DNA of 64,000 nucleotides, taken from positions 1,488,001 through 1,552,000 of the forward strand of contig NZ_CP108025.1 in the NCBI RefSeq assembly GCF_041435095.1. Reading direction: 5' to 3'. A model generated the notes under the pieces. The model saw nothing but the letters and a program-made list of their open reading frames with translations, was not told the origin of the DNA and ran no database searches. This document shows, piece after piece, positions 8,092 through 17,203 of the stretch. The DNA comes from Kitasatospora sp. NBC_00315. Its GTDB lineage: Bacteria; Actinomycetota; Actinomycetes; Streptomycetales; Streptomycetaceae. A program made the position numbers and the translations under genes. Numbering within the stretch: the stretch's first letter is position 1; every line of letters begins with the position of its first letter.

Positions 8092-9057
8092 TCAGCCCCG
8101 CCGCGCGGTGCTGACGACCAGGCAGACGGCCGCCACCACGATCGCGCCGCCGCACAGGATCGGCCCGGTGAGCGGCTCGGCCAGGACCAGCCAGCCGAGC
8201 AGCACCGCGACCACCGGGTTGACGTACGCGTAGGTGGAGACCAGCGTCAGCGGGGCGGACTGCAGCAACCAGGCGTAGGCCGTGAAGGCGACCAGCGAGC
8301 CGAACACCACCAGGTAGGCGAGGGCCAGCCAGGAGCGGGTGGAGACCTGGGAGAGCTCGAAGCCGTGCTGCTCACCGCGGGCCAGACCGACCAGCAGGCC
8401 GGCCAGGCCGCCGGCGATCATCTGGTAGGCGGCGGCCGCGAAGGCGTTCGGCGGCATGGCGATCCGCCCGGCCGCGAACGACCCGGCGGCCCAGGTGAGC
8501 GTCGCCGCGACGACCGCGATCACACCGGCCGGCGCGACGTCGCCGCCGAGCGCGGGCCAGGAGAGCACCGCGAGGCCGGCCAGGCCGAGCAGCACCCCGC
8601 CGAGCGCGGCCGGGTGCGGGCGCCGGCCTCCGAAGGCGAGCGGCAGCAGCACCATCCAGAGCGGGACGACCGCGACCAGCAGCGCGGCGAGGCCCGAGGG
8701 GATCGAGTTCTCGCCGAGCACCACCAGGCCGTTGCCGCCGGTGAGCAGCAGCAGGCCGACCAGCGCGGCCGAACCGAGCTGCCGGCGGGTCACCCGGATC
8801 GCGGAGCCGCCCTGGCGCCAGGCCACCAGGCCGAGCAGCAGCAGGCCGGCGACCAGGGAACGGGAGCCGGCCGAGAGGAACGACGGCAGCGTCTCCAGCA
8901 CGATCCGGATCGCCAGGTAGGTCGAACCCCAGAGGACGTACACGATGGCCAACGCCGTCCAGACCGTCCCGCTCACCCGGGGGCGCTCCTCCAGGGAAGG
9001 CTGCGGCGCCGACGTCCCGACGGGGGTCGAGGGTCTCTGCGGGGCCGGTGCGGTCAT
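8092..9057 (-). CDS. EamA/DMT family exporter
   Basis: A 321-residue drug/metabolite transporter with ten predicted membrane helices in two EamA repeats (first near VWTALAIVYVLWGSTYLAIRI, second beginning near GVIAVVAATLTWAAGSF). The WGSTYLAIR signature is typical of the RhaT/YedA-like branch. It would export small metabolites or amino acids across the cytoplasmic membrane; the substrate is not predictable. I start it at the ATG at 9057 (MTAPAPQRPS), since GGGAGA lies 6 bases upstream. The 13-residue longer frame starting at 9096 has no ribosome site. Divergent from the GGCT-like gene. Confidence 0.85.
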   Translation of the reverse strand: MTAPAPQRPSTPVGTSAPQPSLEERPRVSGTVWTALAIVYVLWGSTYLAIRIVLETLPSFLSAGSRSLVAGLLLLGLVAWRQGGSAIRVTRRQLGSAALVGLLLLTGGNGLVVLGENSIPSGLAALLVAVVPLWMVLLPLAFGGRRPHPAALGGVLLGLAGLAVLSWPALGGDVAPAGVIAVVAATLTWAAGSFAAGRIAMPPNAFAAAAYQMIAGGLAGLLVGLARGEQHGFELSQVSTRSWLALAYLVVFGSLVAFTAYAWLLQSAPLTLVSTYAYVNPVVAVLLGWLVLAEPLTGPILCGGAIVVAAVCLVVSTARRG

Positions 9058-9249
9058 GGGTGTCTCCCTGGAACGGTGCTGTACGACGAACGCCATGACA
9101 CCGCACCACCGGCCTCTCGCGCCAGTGCGATTCCGGTCCGGACGGTCCGGAGCACGGATCCCGCTCCCGCTGCGGGCGCGGCCGGGACACCAGGTGCGGC
9201 CGGGGCCACGGGTACGACCGGTGCCACGGCCGCCACCACGGCTCCGACT

Positions 9250-9277
9250 CCGACCTCCGACCTCCGACCTCCGACCT
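9250..9277. repeat. Four tandem copies of a 7-bp unit
   Basis: ccgacct repeated four times without a break, 38 bases before the GGCT-like start codon, in the divergent promoter region shared with the EamA exporter. Slippage-prone; it could affect spacing of promoter elements, but no such role is shown. Confidence 0.8.
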
Positions 9278-9314
9278 CTACCGTGGCCCTCTGCCCAGCC
9301 CGAGGAGGCTCGCC

Positions 9315-9776
9315 GTGCCGCCCGATCCCCCTGCGTGTGGCCCCGGCCCGGCCGGTGCGCCCGCCGGGCTCCCCTTCTTCGTCTACGGCACGCTCCGCCC
9401 CGGCGGGCGCAACCACCCCGCGCATCTCGCCGGGCGGATCACCGCCGTCCGGCCGGCCCTGCTGCCCGGGGCCGCCCTGCACGCCGGCCCCGGTTTCCCG
9501 TACGCGCTGCCGGATCGGGATCGCCACGTATTCGGGGATCTCGTCACCGTCCGGCCCGACCTGTACCCGGCCGTGCTGCTCGCCCTGGACCGCCTGGAGG
9601 ACTGCCGGCCCGACGGCTCCGGCGAGTACGTCCGCCACCGCCTGCCCGTACGGCTGACGGACACCGGCGCCGCCGTGGTGGCCTGGGTCTACCTGGCCGG
9701 CCCCGGAGCGGCCGCCCGGCTGCGCGCCCGGCCCGCGCCGATCCCCTCCGGGGACTGGACGCGGCGCGGCGGATGA
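9315..9776 (+). CDS. Gamma-glutamylcyclotransferase-like (AIG2/GGCT fold) protein
   Basis: A 153-residue protein with the start-of-fold signature FFVYGTLRPGG, followed by HLAGRITAVRPALLPGAAL and YPAVLLALDRLED, the pattern of the gamma-glutamylcyclotransferase/AIG2-like fold. Family members release 5-oxoproline from gamma-glutamyl compounds. The catalytic Glu is usually in the middle of the fold, and here the 'LDRLED' segment (residues about 93-98) may supply it. Start: GTG at 9315 behind GAGGAGG (spacing 7). The first 20 residues are Pro/Ala-rich. A strong hairpin directly downstream separates it from the convergent catalase. Confidence 0.75.
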   Translation: MPPDPPACGPGPAGAPAGLPFFVYGTLRPGGRNHPAHLAGRITAVRPALLPGAALHAGPGFPYALPDRDRHVFGDLVTVRPDLYPAVLLALDRLEDCRPDGSGEYVRHRLPVRLTDTGAAVVAWVYLAGPGAAARLRARPAPIPSGDWTRRGG

Positions 9777-9791
9777 GCCGGCCCGTCCGTG

Positions 9792-9831
9792 CCGGAGCCG
9801 CCCGCGCTCCGTGACGCGCGGGCGGCTCCGG
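9792..9831. terminator. 15-bp perfect stem, bidirectional terminator
   Basis: ccggagccgcccgcg pairs perfectly with cgcgggcggctccgg across a 10-base loop, exactly in the gap between the GGCT-like gene and the convergent catalase gene. Confidence 0.8.
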
Positions 9832-9845
9832 TGGACTACGGCCGG

Positions 9846-11306
9846 TCAGCCCTTCCCGACACCGGCGGCGACCCGGTCGCCGAGATCCTTGTCGACGTTG
9901 CGCCAGTACTGGACGGCGCGCTCCAGGACGGGGGCGCTGACGCCGGCGAGCAGGTGCCCGACGATGTTGGAGACCAGCCGGTCGCGGGCCGCGTCGTCCA
10001 GCACCTCGCGGACCATGGTGCCCGCCTGGCCCCAGTCGTCGTCCTCCCGGTGCAGCGAGTACGCCTCCCGGACCATCTCGCCCGAGGTCTGCCAGCCGGC
10101 CGCCGGGTCGTCGTAGCGCTCCGGGGAGGCGGCCGGTCCGCCCTTGGAGTTGGGGGCGTACGGTGCGGCGACCCGGGCCGGCTCGAAGCGCATCGGGCCG
10201 TCCTTGGCGTAGGAGTGCACCGGGACGTGCGGCCGGTTCGGCGGCAGCTGGGTGTAGTTGGGCCCGATCCGGTACCGGTGGGTGTCGGGGTAGGAGAAGA
10301 TCCGGCCGAGCAGCATCTTGTCCGGCGAGACGCTGATGCCCGGCACCACGTTGCTGGGCTCGAAGGCGGCCTGCTCGATGTGGACGAAGTAGTCCTCGGG
10401 GTTGCGGTTGAGCGTCATCCGGCCGACCTTGATCAGCGGGAAGTCGCCGTGCGGCCACACCTTGGTCAGATCGAACGGGTTGAACCGGTAGTCCGGCGCC
10501 GCGTCGAAGGGCATGATCTGCACGAACAGCGTCCAGGACGGGTTGTCACCGCGCTCGATCGCCTCGTAGAGGTCCTGGCGGTGCAGGTCCGGATCGGAGC
10601 CGGCGAGGCGGTCGGCCTCCTCCTGGGTGAGGAAGTCCACGCCCTGGTCGGTCTTGAAGTGGTACTGCACCCAGAACCGCTCGCCGTCCGCGTTGATCCA
10701 CAGGTACGTGTGCGAGCTGTACCCGTTCATGTGCCGGTAGGACCTGGGAATGCCCCGGTCGCCCATCAGCCAGGTGACCTGGTGCGCGGACTCCGGTGAC
10801 AGCGTCCAGAAGTCCCACTGCATGTCGTGGTCGCGCAGGCCGTTGTCCGGCCGCCGCTTCTGCGAGCGGATGAAGTCCTGGAACTTGATCGTGTCGCGGA
10901 CGAAGAAGACCGGCGTGTTGTTGCCCACCAGGTCGTAGTTGCCGTCCTCGGTGTAGAACTTCAGCGCGAAGCCGCGCGGGTCACGCCAGGTGTCCGGGCT
11001 GCCCTGCTCACCGGCGACGGTGGAGAAGCGGGCCAGCATCTCGGTGCGCTTGCCGGGCTGGAAGAGTGTCGCCTTCGTGTACCGGCTGACGTCCTCCGTG
11101 GTCTCGAAGACCCCGTACGCGCCGGACCCCTTGGCATGCACCACCCGCTCCGGCACGCGCTCCCGGTTGAACTGGGCCATCTTCTCGATCACGTAGTGGT
11201 CGTGCAGCAGGATCGGGCCGTCCCGGCCCACCGTGAGCGAGTGCTCGTCACTCGCCACCGGGATTCCGGCGTTGGTGGTGGTGTTCGGGACCGCTGACTC
11301 GGACAT
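9846..11306 (-). CDS. katA: Monofunctional haem catalase
   Basis: A 486-residue catalase of the small-subunit clade, decomposing hydrogen peroxide in the cytoplasm. Catalytic distal His57 sits in [12 protein letters not shown]. The distal Asn is in [22 protein letters not shown], and the proximal haem-ligand tyrosine is in the [12 protein letters not shown] motif near residue 340. The ATG at 11306 follows GGAGGG with good spacing. The gene stands alone: a strong hairpin ends it and cobL is divergent. I see no catR/furA-type regulator next to it, so peroxide control, if present, comes from elsewhere in the genome. The symbol follows general usage. Confidence 0.95.
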   Translation of the reverse strand: MSESAVPNTTTNAGIPVASDEHSLTVGRDGPILLHDHYVIEKMAQFNRERVPERVVHAKGSGAYGVFETTEDVSRYTKATLFQPGKRTEMLARFSTVAGEQGSPDTWRDPRGFALKFYTEDGNYDLVGNNTPVFFVRDTIKFQDFIRSQKRRPDNGLRDHDMQWDFWTLSPESAHQVTWLMGDRGIPRSYRHMNGYSSHTYLWINADGERFWVQYHFKTDQGVDFLTQEEADRLAGSDPDLHRQDLYEAIERGDNPSWTLFVQIMPFDAAPDYRFNPFDLTKVWPHGDFPLIKVGRMTLNRNPEDYFVHIEQAAFEPSNVVPGISVSPDKMLLGRIFSYPDTHRYRIGPNYTQLPPNRPHVPVHSYAKDGPMRFEPARVAAPYAPNSKGGPAASPERYDDPAAGWQTSGEMVREAYSLHREDDDWGQAGTMVREVLDDAARDRLVSNIVGHLLAGVSAPVLERAVQYWRNVDKDLGDRVAAGVGKG

Positions 11307-11503
11307 GGTGCCCTCCGTTACGTGCTGAGGTACCCCCTCGCGAACCTAACCCGGTGGCGCGTGACCTGCATCTCGCCGGCGACGCCCCGGGCCCCCCACG
11401 CTCGGCTACCCCGGGTCCCGGCGGGCAACCGCACCGGCGCCGGCGGCGGTCGGCCCCGCCGTGACCGGTGCCGGGCGCCGTCCGGCCGCCCGGTACCGCC
11501 AGG

Positions 11504-11509
11504 TAGGCT
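11504..11509 (+). promoter_or_regulatory. Possible -10 element for cobLMK
   Basis: taggct, a good match to Streptomyces -10 boxes, 37 bases before the cobL TTG start. No convincing -35 at the right distance. No cobalamin riboswitch motif is present in this leader. Confidence 0.35.
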
Positions 11510-11545
11510 GCCGCTGCCCCCTTCCGGACCTGCGAGGAGTCTCTG

Positions 11546-12817
11546 TTGGCCACCCCCGTCCCTGCCCCGGCGCCGACGGGCCCGCCGATCACCGTCGTCG
11601 GCATCGGCGCCGACGGCTGGCCGGGCCTGGCCGACACCTCCCGCGCGGCCCTGCGGCAGGCGCAGGTGGTCATCGGCGGCCCTCGGCAACTGGACCTGCT
11701 GCCCGCCGAGGTCACCGCCGAGCGCGTCCGGTGGCCCTCCCCGCTGCGTCCCGCCGTCGCCGGGGTGCTCGCCGCGCACGAGGGCCTGCGGATCTGCGTC
11801 CTGGCCAGCGGCGACCCGATGTTCTTCGGGATCGGCCGCACCCTCGTCGAGACCGTCGGCGCCGAGCGGCTGCTGGTCCTGCCGCACCCCTCCTCGGTGT
11901 CGTACGCCTGCGCCCGGCTCGGCTGGCCGCTGGACGCCACCGAGGTGGTCAGCCTGGTCGGCCGTCCGCCGGACTCCCTCACCCGGGCCCTCCACCCCGG
12001 CCGTCGGCTGCTGGTGCTCAGCGCCGACGCGCACACCCCCGCCGCGGTCGCCGCCCTGCTCACCGCCCGCGGGTTCGGTGCCAGCCGGCTGCGGGTCCTG
12101 GAACAGCTCGGCGGCCCGGCGGAACGCCGGTTGGAGGGCACCGCCGACGGCTGGCCGCACCCGGCCGGGGATCCGCTCAACCTGATCGCGGTGGAGTGCG
12201 CGGGCGGGCGCCGCGGATCGGTGGTGCCCGGCCTGCCCGACGACTCCTACGAGAGCGACGGCCAGCTGACCAAACGCCACGTCCGGGCCGCGACCCTGGC
12301 CGTGCTGGCGCCGGCGCCCGGCGAACTGCTCTGGGACGTCGGCGGCGGCTCCGGCTCGATCGCCGTCGAGTGGCTGCGCGCGCACCGCGACTGCCGCGCC
12401 GTCAGCATCGAGCGGGATCCGGTCCGCGCCGGACGGATCACCCGCAACGCCGCCGCGCTGGGCGTGCCCGGACTGCGGGTGGTCACCGGCCCGGCGCCCG
12501 CCGCACTGGCGGGCCTGCCCGCTCCCGACGCGGTGTTCATCGGCGGCGGGCTCACCGTCCCCGGCCTGCTGGAGACCTGCTGGGCGGCGCTCGCTCCGGG
12601 CGGCCGGCTGGTCGCCAACACCGTCACGCTGGAGTCCGAGGCGCTGCTCACCCAGTGGTACCGCCGTTGGGGAGGTGAGCTGCTGCGGCTCGCCGTGGCG
12701 CACGCCGTCCCGGTCGGCGGCTTCACCGGCTGGCGCCAGGCGATGCCCGTCACCCAGTGGTCCGCCGTCAAACCGCCGGCCGACCGATCCACCAGCCGTC
12801 CGGGAGAGCACTCATGA
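11546..12817 (+). CDS. cobL: Precorrin-6Y C5,15-methyltransferase (decarboxylating), CbiE-CbiT fusion
   Basis: A 423-residue two-domain enzyme of corrin ring synthesis, methylating C5 and C15 and removing the C12 acetate carboxyl. The N-terminal CbiE tetrapyrrole methyltransferase domain (about 1-205) has VVGIGADGWPGL and VLASGDPMFFGIG. The C-terminal CbiT domain (about 220-400) has the SAM-binding LLWDVGGGSGSIAVEW and the SIERDP motif. Start TTG at 11546 behind GAGGAG. The stop overlaps the cobM ATG by 4 bases, so translation is coupled. First gene of a three-gene operon cobL-cobM-cobK. Confidence 0.93.
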   Translation: MATPVPAPAPTGPPITVVGIGADGWPGLADTSRAALRQAQVVIGGPRQLDLLPAEVTAERVRWPSPLRPAVAGVLAAHEGLRICVLASGDPMFFGIGRTLVETVGAERLLVLPHPSSVSYACARLGWPLDATEVVSLVGRPPDSLTRALHPGRRLLVLSADAHTPAAVAALLTARGFGASRLRVLEQLGGPAERRLEGTADGWPHPAGDPLNLIAVECAGGRRGSVVPGLPDDSYESDGQLTKRHVRAATLAVLAPAPGELLWDVGGGSGSIAVEWLRAHRDCRAVSIERDPVRAGRITRNAAALGVPGLRVVTGPAPAALAGLPAPDAVFIGGGLTVPGLLETCWAALAPGGRLVANTVTLESEALLTQWYRRWGGELLRLAVAHAVPVGGFTGWRQAMPVTQWSAVKPPADRSTSRPGEHS

Positions 12818-13575
12818 CCGTCTACTTCATCGGGGCCGGCCCCGGCGCCGCCGACCTGATCACCGTGCGCGGCGCGCGGACCCTGGCGCGGTGCGGCGTC
12901 TGCCTGTACGCGGGCAGCCTGGTGCCGCGGGAGCTGCTGGCCGAGTGCCCGCCGGACGCCCGGCTGGTCGACACCGCACAGCTCGACCTGGACCGGATCA
13001 TCGGCGAGATCACCACCGCCCACGCGGCGGGGCAGGACGTCGCCCGTCTGCACTCGGGCGACCCGTCCGTGTTCAGCGCCGTCGCCGAGCAGATGCGGCG
13101 CCTGGACGCGGCCGGCATCCCGTACGAGGTCGTCCCCGGAGTGCCGGCCTTCGCGGCGGCGGCCGCCGCGCTGAAGCGGGAGCTGACCGTGCCGACCGTC
13201 GGCCAGACCGTCATCCTCACCCGGGTCGCCAAGCGCGCCACCCCGATGCCCGAGGGCGAGGACCTGGCCACCCTCGGTCGCAGCCGCGCCCTGCTGGTAC
13301 TGCACCTGGCCACCGCCTACGTGGACGACGTGGTCGAGGAGCTGCTCCCGCACTACGGCGCCGACTGCCCGGCCGCCGTCGTCGCGATGGCCAGCCGCCC
13401 CGACGAACTGGTGCTGCGCGGCACCCTCGCCGACATCGCCGGCCAGGTGAAGGCCGCGGGCGTGGTGCGCACCGCCGTGATCCTGGTGGGCCGCACGCTC
13501 GGCGCCGAGCAGTTCCGTGACAGCCACCTGTACTCGGCCGAGCGCGAGCGCCCGCACGAGCCCTGCGGCGCCTGA
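12814..13575 (+). CDS. cobM: Precorrin-4 C11-methyltransferase
   Basis: A 253-residue SAM-dependent tetrapyrrole methyltransferase. Seen: FIGAGPGAADLITVRGA at the N-terminus, CLYAGSLVPRELL, RLHSGDPSVFSAV (the conserved 'GDP' loop) and AILVGRTLG-like ending TAVILVGRTLG. The pattern CLYAGS...P is specific to CobM/CbiF. The true start is the ATG at 12814 overlapping the cobL stop (ATGA), preceded by GGGAGAG; the longer open frame beginning at 12757 runs inside cobL and is discarded. Its stop overlaps the cobK start by one base. Confidence 0.93.
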   Translation: MTVYFIGAGPGAADLITVRGARTLARCGVCLYAGSLVPRELLAECPPDARLVDTAQLDLDRIIGEITTAHAAGQDVARLHSGDPSVFSAVAEQMRRLDAAGIPYEVVPGVPAFAAAAAALKRELTVPTVGQTVILTRVAKRATPMPEGEDLATLGRSRALLVLHLATAYVDDVVEELLPHYGADCPAAVVAMASRPDELVLRGTLADIAGQVKAAGVVRTAVILVGRTLGAEQFRDSHLYSAERERPHEPCGA

Positions 13576-14336
13576 TGGCCGTCGGCAGCGGCGAACGGCC
13601 GCGCCATGTGCTGATCCTCGGCGGCACCACCGAGGCCCGCCGGCTCGCCGCCGAACTCGCCCGGCGCGCGGACCTGCGGGTCACCAGCTCGCTGGCCGGA
13701 CGGGTGGCCGAGCCCCGGCTGCCCGTCGGCGAGGTGCGGATCGGCGGCTTCGGCGGCCCGGCCGGCCTCGCCGAGTGGCTGCGCACCCACCGGGTGGACG
13801 CGCTGGTCGACGCCACCCACCCGTTCGCCGAGGTGATGTCGCGCAACGCCGCCCGCGCGGCGGCCGACACCGGCGTGCCGTTGCTCGCCCTGCGGCGACC
13901 CGGCTGGACACCCGCCGAGGGCGACCGCTGGCACCGGGTGGCCTCGCTCGCCGAGGCCGCCGACGCGCTGCCCGCCCTCGGCCGCCGGATCTTCCTCACC
14001 ACCGGACGCCTCGGCCTGGCCGCCTTCGCCCACCTGACGGACCTCGACTTCCTGGCCCGCTCGGTGGACGCCCCGCAGCCACCGCTCCCGCGCCGCACCG
14101 AGATCCTGCTCGACCGGGGGCCGTTCACCCTGGAGGGGGAGCGCGCCGTGCTTCGCGCGCACCGGATCGAGGTGCTGGTCACCAAGGACAGCGGCGGGGC
14201 GGCCACCGCCCCCAAGCTCGGCGCGGCCCGCGAGCTCGGCCTGCCGGTCGTCGTCGTCCGCCGCCCCGAGCCCCCCTCGGGTGTGCCGGTGGCCGTGGAC
14301 GTGCCGGGCGCCGTGGCGTGGCTGGCCGGCCGCTGA
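13575..14336 (+). CDS. cobK: Precorrin-6A reductase
   Basis: A 253-residue NADPH-dependent reductase of the corrin pathway (CobK/CbiJ). The N-terminus carries HVLILGGTTEARRLAAEL, the family signature and nucleotide-binding start. Further motifs are VDALVDATHPFAEVMSRNA and the C-terminal VLVTKDSGGAATAPKL. The ATG overlaps the cobM stop by one base (TGATG). Last gene of the cobLMK unit; the convergent cbiD ends 58 bases downstream. Confidence 0.93.
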   Translation: MAVGSGERPRHVLILGGTTEARRLAAELARRADLRVTSSLAGRVAEPRLPVGEVRIGGFGGPAGLAEWLRTHRVDALVDATHPFAEVMSRNAARAAADTGVPLLALRRPGWTPAEGDRWHRVASLAEAADALPALGRRIFLTTGRLGLAAFAHLTDLDFLARSVDAPQPPLPRRTEILLDRGPFTLEGERAVLRAHRIEVLVTKDSGGAATAPKLGAARELGLPVVVVRRPEPPSGVPVAVDVPGAVAWLAGR

Positions 14337-14394
14337 AGCAGGGCCGGGTGCCGCTGCCCGGGCTGCCGGTCCGGGGCGGGGCCGCCGGCGCGGG

Positions 14395-15600
14395 TCAGTG
14401 ACCGCCCGGGGTGGTGGGCCCCAGCGGCTCCGCCCGGCCGACCACGGCGCCCTCCCGGTCGATGCAGATCACGTCGACGACGACCGGTGACCCGACCAGC
14501 ACGTCGAGCGCGGTGGCCCGGGCTGCCCGCGCGACCAGGTCGCCGAGCGGCACACCGGCCGCCCGGCAGAGCTGGATCGCCTCCAGCGCCGTGTTGGCGT
14601 CGGCGACCGCCTGCACCAGCTCCGGCCCGGCGCCGCCGGTACGGGCCAGGGCGGCCAGCTGGCCCTTGTCGACCTGGGAGCGGGCCGAGTGCAGGTCGAG
14701 GTGTCCGGCGGCGAGCTTGGAGAGCTTGGCGAACCCCCCGGCGATGGTCAGCCGGGGCACCGGGTGGCGCTTGAGGTACTTCAGGACGGCGCCCGCGAAG
14801 TCGCCCATGTCCAGCAGGGCGTCCTCGGGCAGGCCGTGCACCGCGACCGCGACCTTCTCCGAGGTCGAGCCGGTGCATCCGGCCACGTGCGTGCGCCCCG
14901 CGGCCCGCGCCACGTCCACCCCGCGCCGGATGCTGTCGATCCAGGCGGAGCAGGAGTACGGCACGACGATGCCGGTGGTACCGAGGATCGACAGGCCGCC
15001 CAGGATGCCCAGGCGCGGGTTCCAGGTGGAGCGGGCGATCTCCTCGCCGTGGTCGACGGACAGCTCGACGAGCACGTCCCCGCTGCCGCCGTGGGCCGCC
15101 GCCACCTCGGCGACGGCGTCCCGCATCATCTGGCGGGGCACCGGGTTCACCGCCGGCTCCCCCACCGCCAGCGGCAGGCCCGCCTTGGTGACCGTTCCCA
15201 CCCCCGGCCCGGCCCGGAACACCACACCGGCTCCGGGCTCGCCGTGCCGGACGGTCGAGCGGATCAGCGCGCCGTGCGTGACGTCCGGGTCGTCACCGGC
15301 GTCCTTCACCACGCCCGCCATGGCCCCGCCCGGCGTCGACTCCTCCACCGCCAGGGCGAAGGCCGGCTGCTGGCCCTTGGGCAGGGTGATCGTCACCGGG
15401 TCCGGGAAGGCGCCGGTGAGCAGCGCGGTGTAGGCGGCCTTGGTGGCCGCCGTCGCGCAGGCGCCGGTCGTCCAGCCGTGCCGGAGCCCGCTGCTCTTCA
15501 ACTGCGCCGCCCGGCCACCGGGCGCGGCCACCTGCGCCTGCGCCGTCCCGCCGTCCGGGCGGCCCGCCCGCCCCTGCCCGCCGCCCGTGGACGTACCCAT
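14395..15600 (-). CDS. cbiD: Cobalt-precorrin-5B C1-methyltransferase
   Basis: A 401-residue enzyme that methylates C1 of the corrin ring. Seen: LRHGWTTGACATAATKAAYTALL (signature of CbiD), the glycine-rich GTTGIVVPYS region and LTIAGGFAKLSKLA. CbiD belongs to the oxygen-independent pathway, whereas the nearby CobG is oxygen-dependent. I start it at the ATG at 15600 (MGTSTGGGQGRAG); upstream frame extension is low-complexity and unsupported. Residues 1-40 are Gly/Ala/Gln-rich. It is transcribed alone, convergent to cobLMK. I looked for a cobalamin riboswitch in its 300-base leader and found no B12 box. Confidence 0.9.
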   Translation of the reverse strand: MGTSTGGGQGRAGRPDGGTAQAQVAAPGGRAAQLKSSGLRHGWTTGACATAATKAAYTALLTGAFPDPVTITLPKGQQPAFALAVEESTPGGAMAGVVKDAGDDPDVTHGALIRSTVRHGEPGAGVVFRAGPGVGTVTKAGLPLAVGEPAVNPVPRQMMRDAVAEVAAAHGGSGDVLVELSVDHGEEIARSTWNPRLGILGGLSILGTTGIVVPYSCSAWIDSIRRGVDVARAAGRTHVAGCTGSTSEKVAVAVHGLPEDALLDMGDFAGAVLKYLKRHPVPRLTIAGGFAKLSKLAAGHLDLHSARSQVDKGQLAALARTGGAGPELVQAVADANTALEAIQLCRAAGVPLGDLVARAARATALDVLVGSPVVVDVICIDREGAVVGRAEPLGPTTPGGH

Positions 15601-15913
15601 CGACGCCACCCGTTCCCTTCGCCCGTCCTGCCGCTCACCGGGCGGCCGGGGCGGCCGCCTCCGTCCATGGTCCCCTGTCGACCGGGCACCGTCCCGGTCG
15701 GGTCCGGGTCGGCCGCGGCCCGGCCGACGGGCGGGCACCGGTCGGGCAGGCAGGCAGGCAGGCGGGCGGGCGGGCCGAGAACGCGTCGGGGGCGGGGGCG
15801 GGCCGGGCGCCGCCCCGGGCGGATTCACACCGGCGCAGCACGGTGTTCGCACTCCTCGGCCACGCTGGAACGGGAGCGGACGCTCCGTCACCACCTCGGC
15901 CCGAGGAGCAACG
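15601..15913. other. Divergent gap with simple repeats
   Basis: Between cbiD and the luciferase-like gene. It holds a four-base repeat tract at 15745-15774 (ggca four times, then ggcg three times). It also holds an inverted repeat ggagcg-ga-cgctcc at 15872-15885, 28 bases before the luciferase-like ATG, which may be an operator. No gene or riboswitch is recognised. Confidence 0.5.
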
Positions 15914-17050
15914 ATGACCATCGAACGCCGCCTTCACCTGGCCCTCTCGCTGGACGGCTTCGGGGCCCACCCGGCCGCCTGGCGGCGCACCTCGCGCACC
16001 CCCGAGTCGGCCTTCGGCTCCGGCGACCTGCACCTGGACGCCATCGCGCGGGCCGAGCACGGCCTGCTCGACTTCGTCACGCTGGACGACACCTGGCCGC
16101 TGCACGCCGAGCGCCCCGGGCGGGCCCGGGGCCGGCTGGAGGCCGCCCTGGTGCTGGCGGTGGCGGCCGCGCGGACCAGCAGGATCGGGCTGGTGCCGAC
16201 CGCTCTCGCCAGCCGGCTCCCGGGCGAGGTGGCCGACCGGATCGCCACTCTGGACCACCTGAGCGCCGGCCGGGCCGGCTGGCGGCCCCGGGTGGACGTG
16301 ACACCCGAGCAGTTGGCGCTGGTGCTCGCCGACCAGGGCGGCCCGTTCGTCGTCGAGGCCTTCGCCGGCGCGGACGAGTTCGTCCAGGCGGTTACCGGGT
16401 TCTGGGACAGCTGGGCGCCCGGCGCGTTGGTCGGTGACCGGGAGAGCGGGCGGTTCGCCGACCAGGAGCTGATCCGCCGGACGGACTTCGCCGGGCAGCG
16501 GGTACGGGCCTCCGGCAGCGCCGCCGTTCCCCGCCCGCCGCAGGGACGGCCGGTCACCGCGATCCTCGGACACGCCACCGTGCCGTACCGACTGGCCGCC
16601 CGGCACGCGGACGTCGCGTTCGTCACCCCGACCGACCGGGACGGGCTGATCGCGATCCGCGAGGAGTTGGAGGGGCTCCGCAAGGAGGCCGGGCGCACCG
16701 ACGGCGACGGCCGCCTGTTCGCCGACCTGAACGTGGTGCTCGCCGGGACGCAGGCGGCGGCGCACCAGCGGCTGGCGGACCTCGACGGGCTCGACGGCGA
16801 GCCCTTCAGCAGTGACGCCACCACCTTCGCCGGTACGCCCGCCGAGCTGGCCGATCTGCTGGAGGACTGGTTCCGGGAGGGCGGCGCGGACGGGTTCCGG
16901 CTCCGCCCGGCGCTGCTCGCCGAGGACCTCGACGCGGTGGTGGAGGGCCTGGTCCCCGAACTCCGACGACGTGGCCTCTTCCGCACCGCGTATACGGCCG
17001 ACACGCTCCGCGGGCACCTTGGCCTGCCGGCCGCGGAGCGCTCGGCGTAG
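15914..17050 (+). CDS. Luciferase-like (F420- or FMN-dependent) monooxygenase
   Basis: A 378-residue protein of the bacterial luciferase-like superfamily. Seen: the N-terminal RLHLALSLDGFGAHPAAWRR, AEHGLLDFVTLDDTWPL, ARTSRIGLVPTALASRLPGEVADRIATLDHLSAGRAGW (the core of the family's TIM barrel), and a C-terminal FAGTPAELADLLEDWFREGGADGF. These resemble the nitrilotriacetate-monooxygenase/NtaA-type branch using reduced flavin. Usual length for that branch is 420-450, so this one is short, apparently in the middle. Start ATG with GAGGAG 8 bases upstream. No partner flavin reductase is adjacent. The substrate is unknown. Confidence 0.75.
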   Translation: MTIERRLHLALSLDGFGAHPAAWRRTSRTPESAFGSGDLHLDAIARAEHGLLDFVTLDDTWPLHAERPGRARGRLEAALVLAVAAARTSRIGLVPTALASRLPGEVADRIATLDHLSAGRAGWRPRVDVTPEQLALVLADQGGPFVVEAFAGADEFVQAVTGFWDSWAPGALVGDRESGRFADQELIRRTDFAGQRVRASGSAAVPRPPQGRPVTAILGHATVPYRLAARHADVAFVTPTDRDGLIAIREELEGLRKEAGRTDGDGRLFADLNVVLAGTQAAAHQRLADLDGLDGEPFSSDATTFAGTPAELADLLEDWFREGGADGFRLRPALLAEDLDAVVEGLVPELRRRGLFRTAYTADTLRGHLGLPAAERSA

Positions 17051-17142
17051 CGACCCGGCCGGACCAGACCGGGCGCCGCCGCACGGGGACGACCCCGCGG
17101 CGGCGCCCGGTCGGGTCCGGCGCAGGGGACGGTCCGGCGCGG

Positions 17143-17178
17143 GCGGCCTTGACAGCGAGGGCGGCCTTGACAGCGAGG
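17143..17178 (+). repeat. Tandem 18-bp repeat, each with a TTGACA
   Basis: gcggccttgacagcgagg occurs twice head to tail (17143-17160 and 17161-17178). Each copy carries a consensus -35 hexamer ttgaca (17149-17154 and 17167-17172). Directly upstream of the TetR-SDR operon. The second copy ends in the Shine-Dalgarno gagggg. Confidence 0.85.
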
Positions 17179-17185
17179 GGCATCC

Positions 17186-17203
17186 GGAATGAACATTCAT
17201 TCC
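17186..17203 (+). promoter_or_regulatory. Palindromic operator over the TetR start codon
   Basis: ggaatga-acat-tcattcc, a 7-bp perfect inverted repeat with a 4-base spacer. It contains the regulator's own ATG (17189). A likely autoregulatory TetR operator, placed to block transcription or initiation directly. Confidence 0.65.

Noticed and set aside
14341..14394. Hairpin between cobK and cbiD
   Set aside because: Only a 5-bp core (ccggg/cccgg) is clear, too weak to call a terminator.
15601..15913. Cobalamin riboswitch before cbiD
   Set aside because: No B12 box or related core in this leader on either strand.
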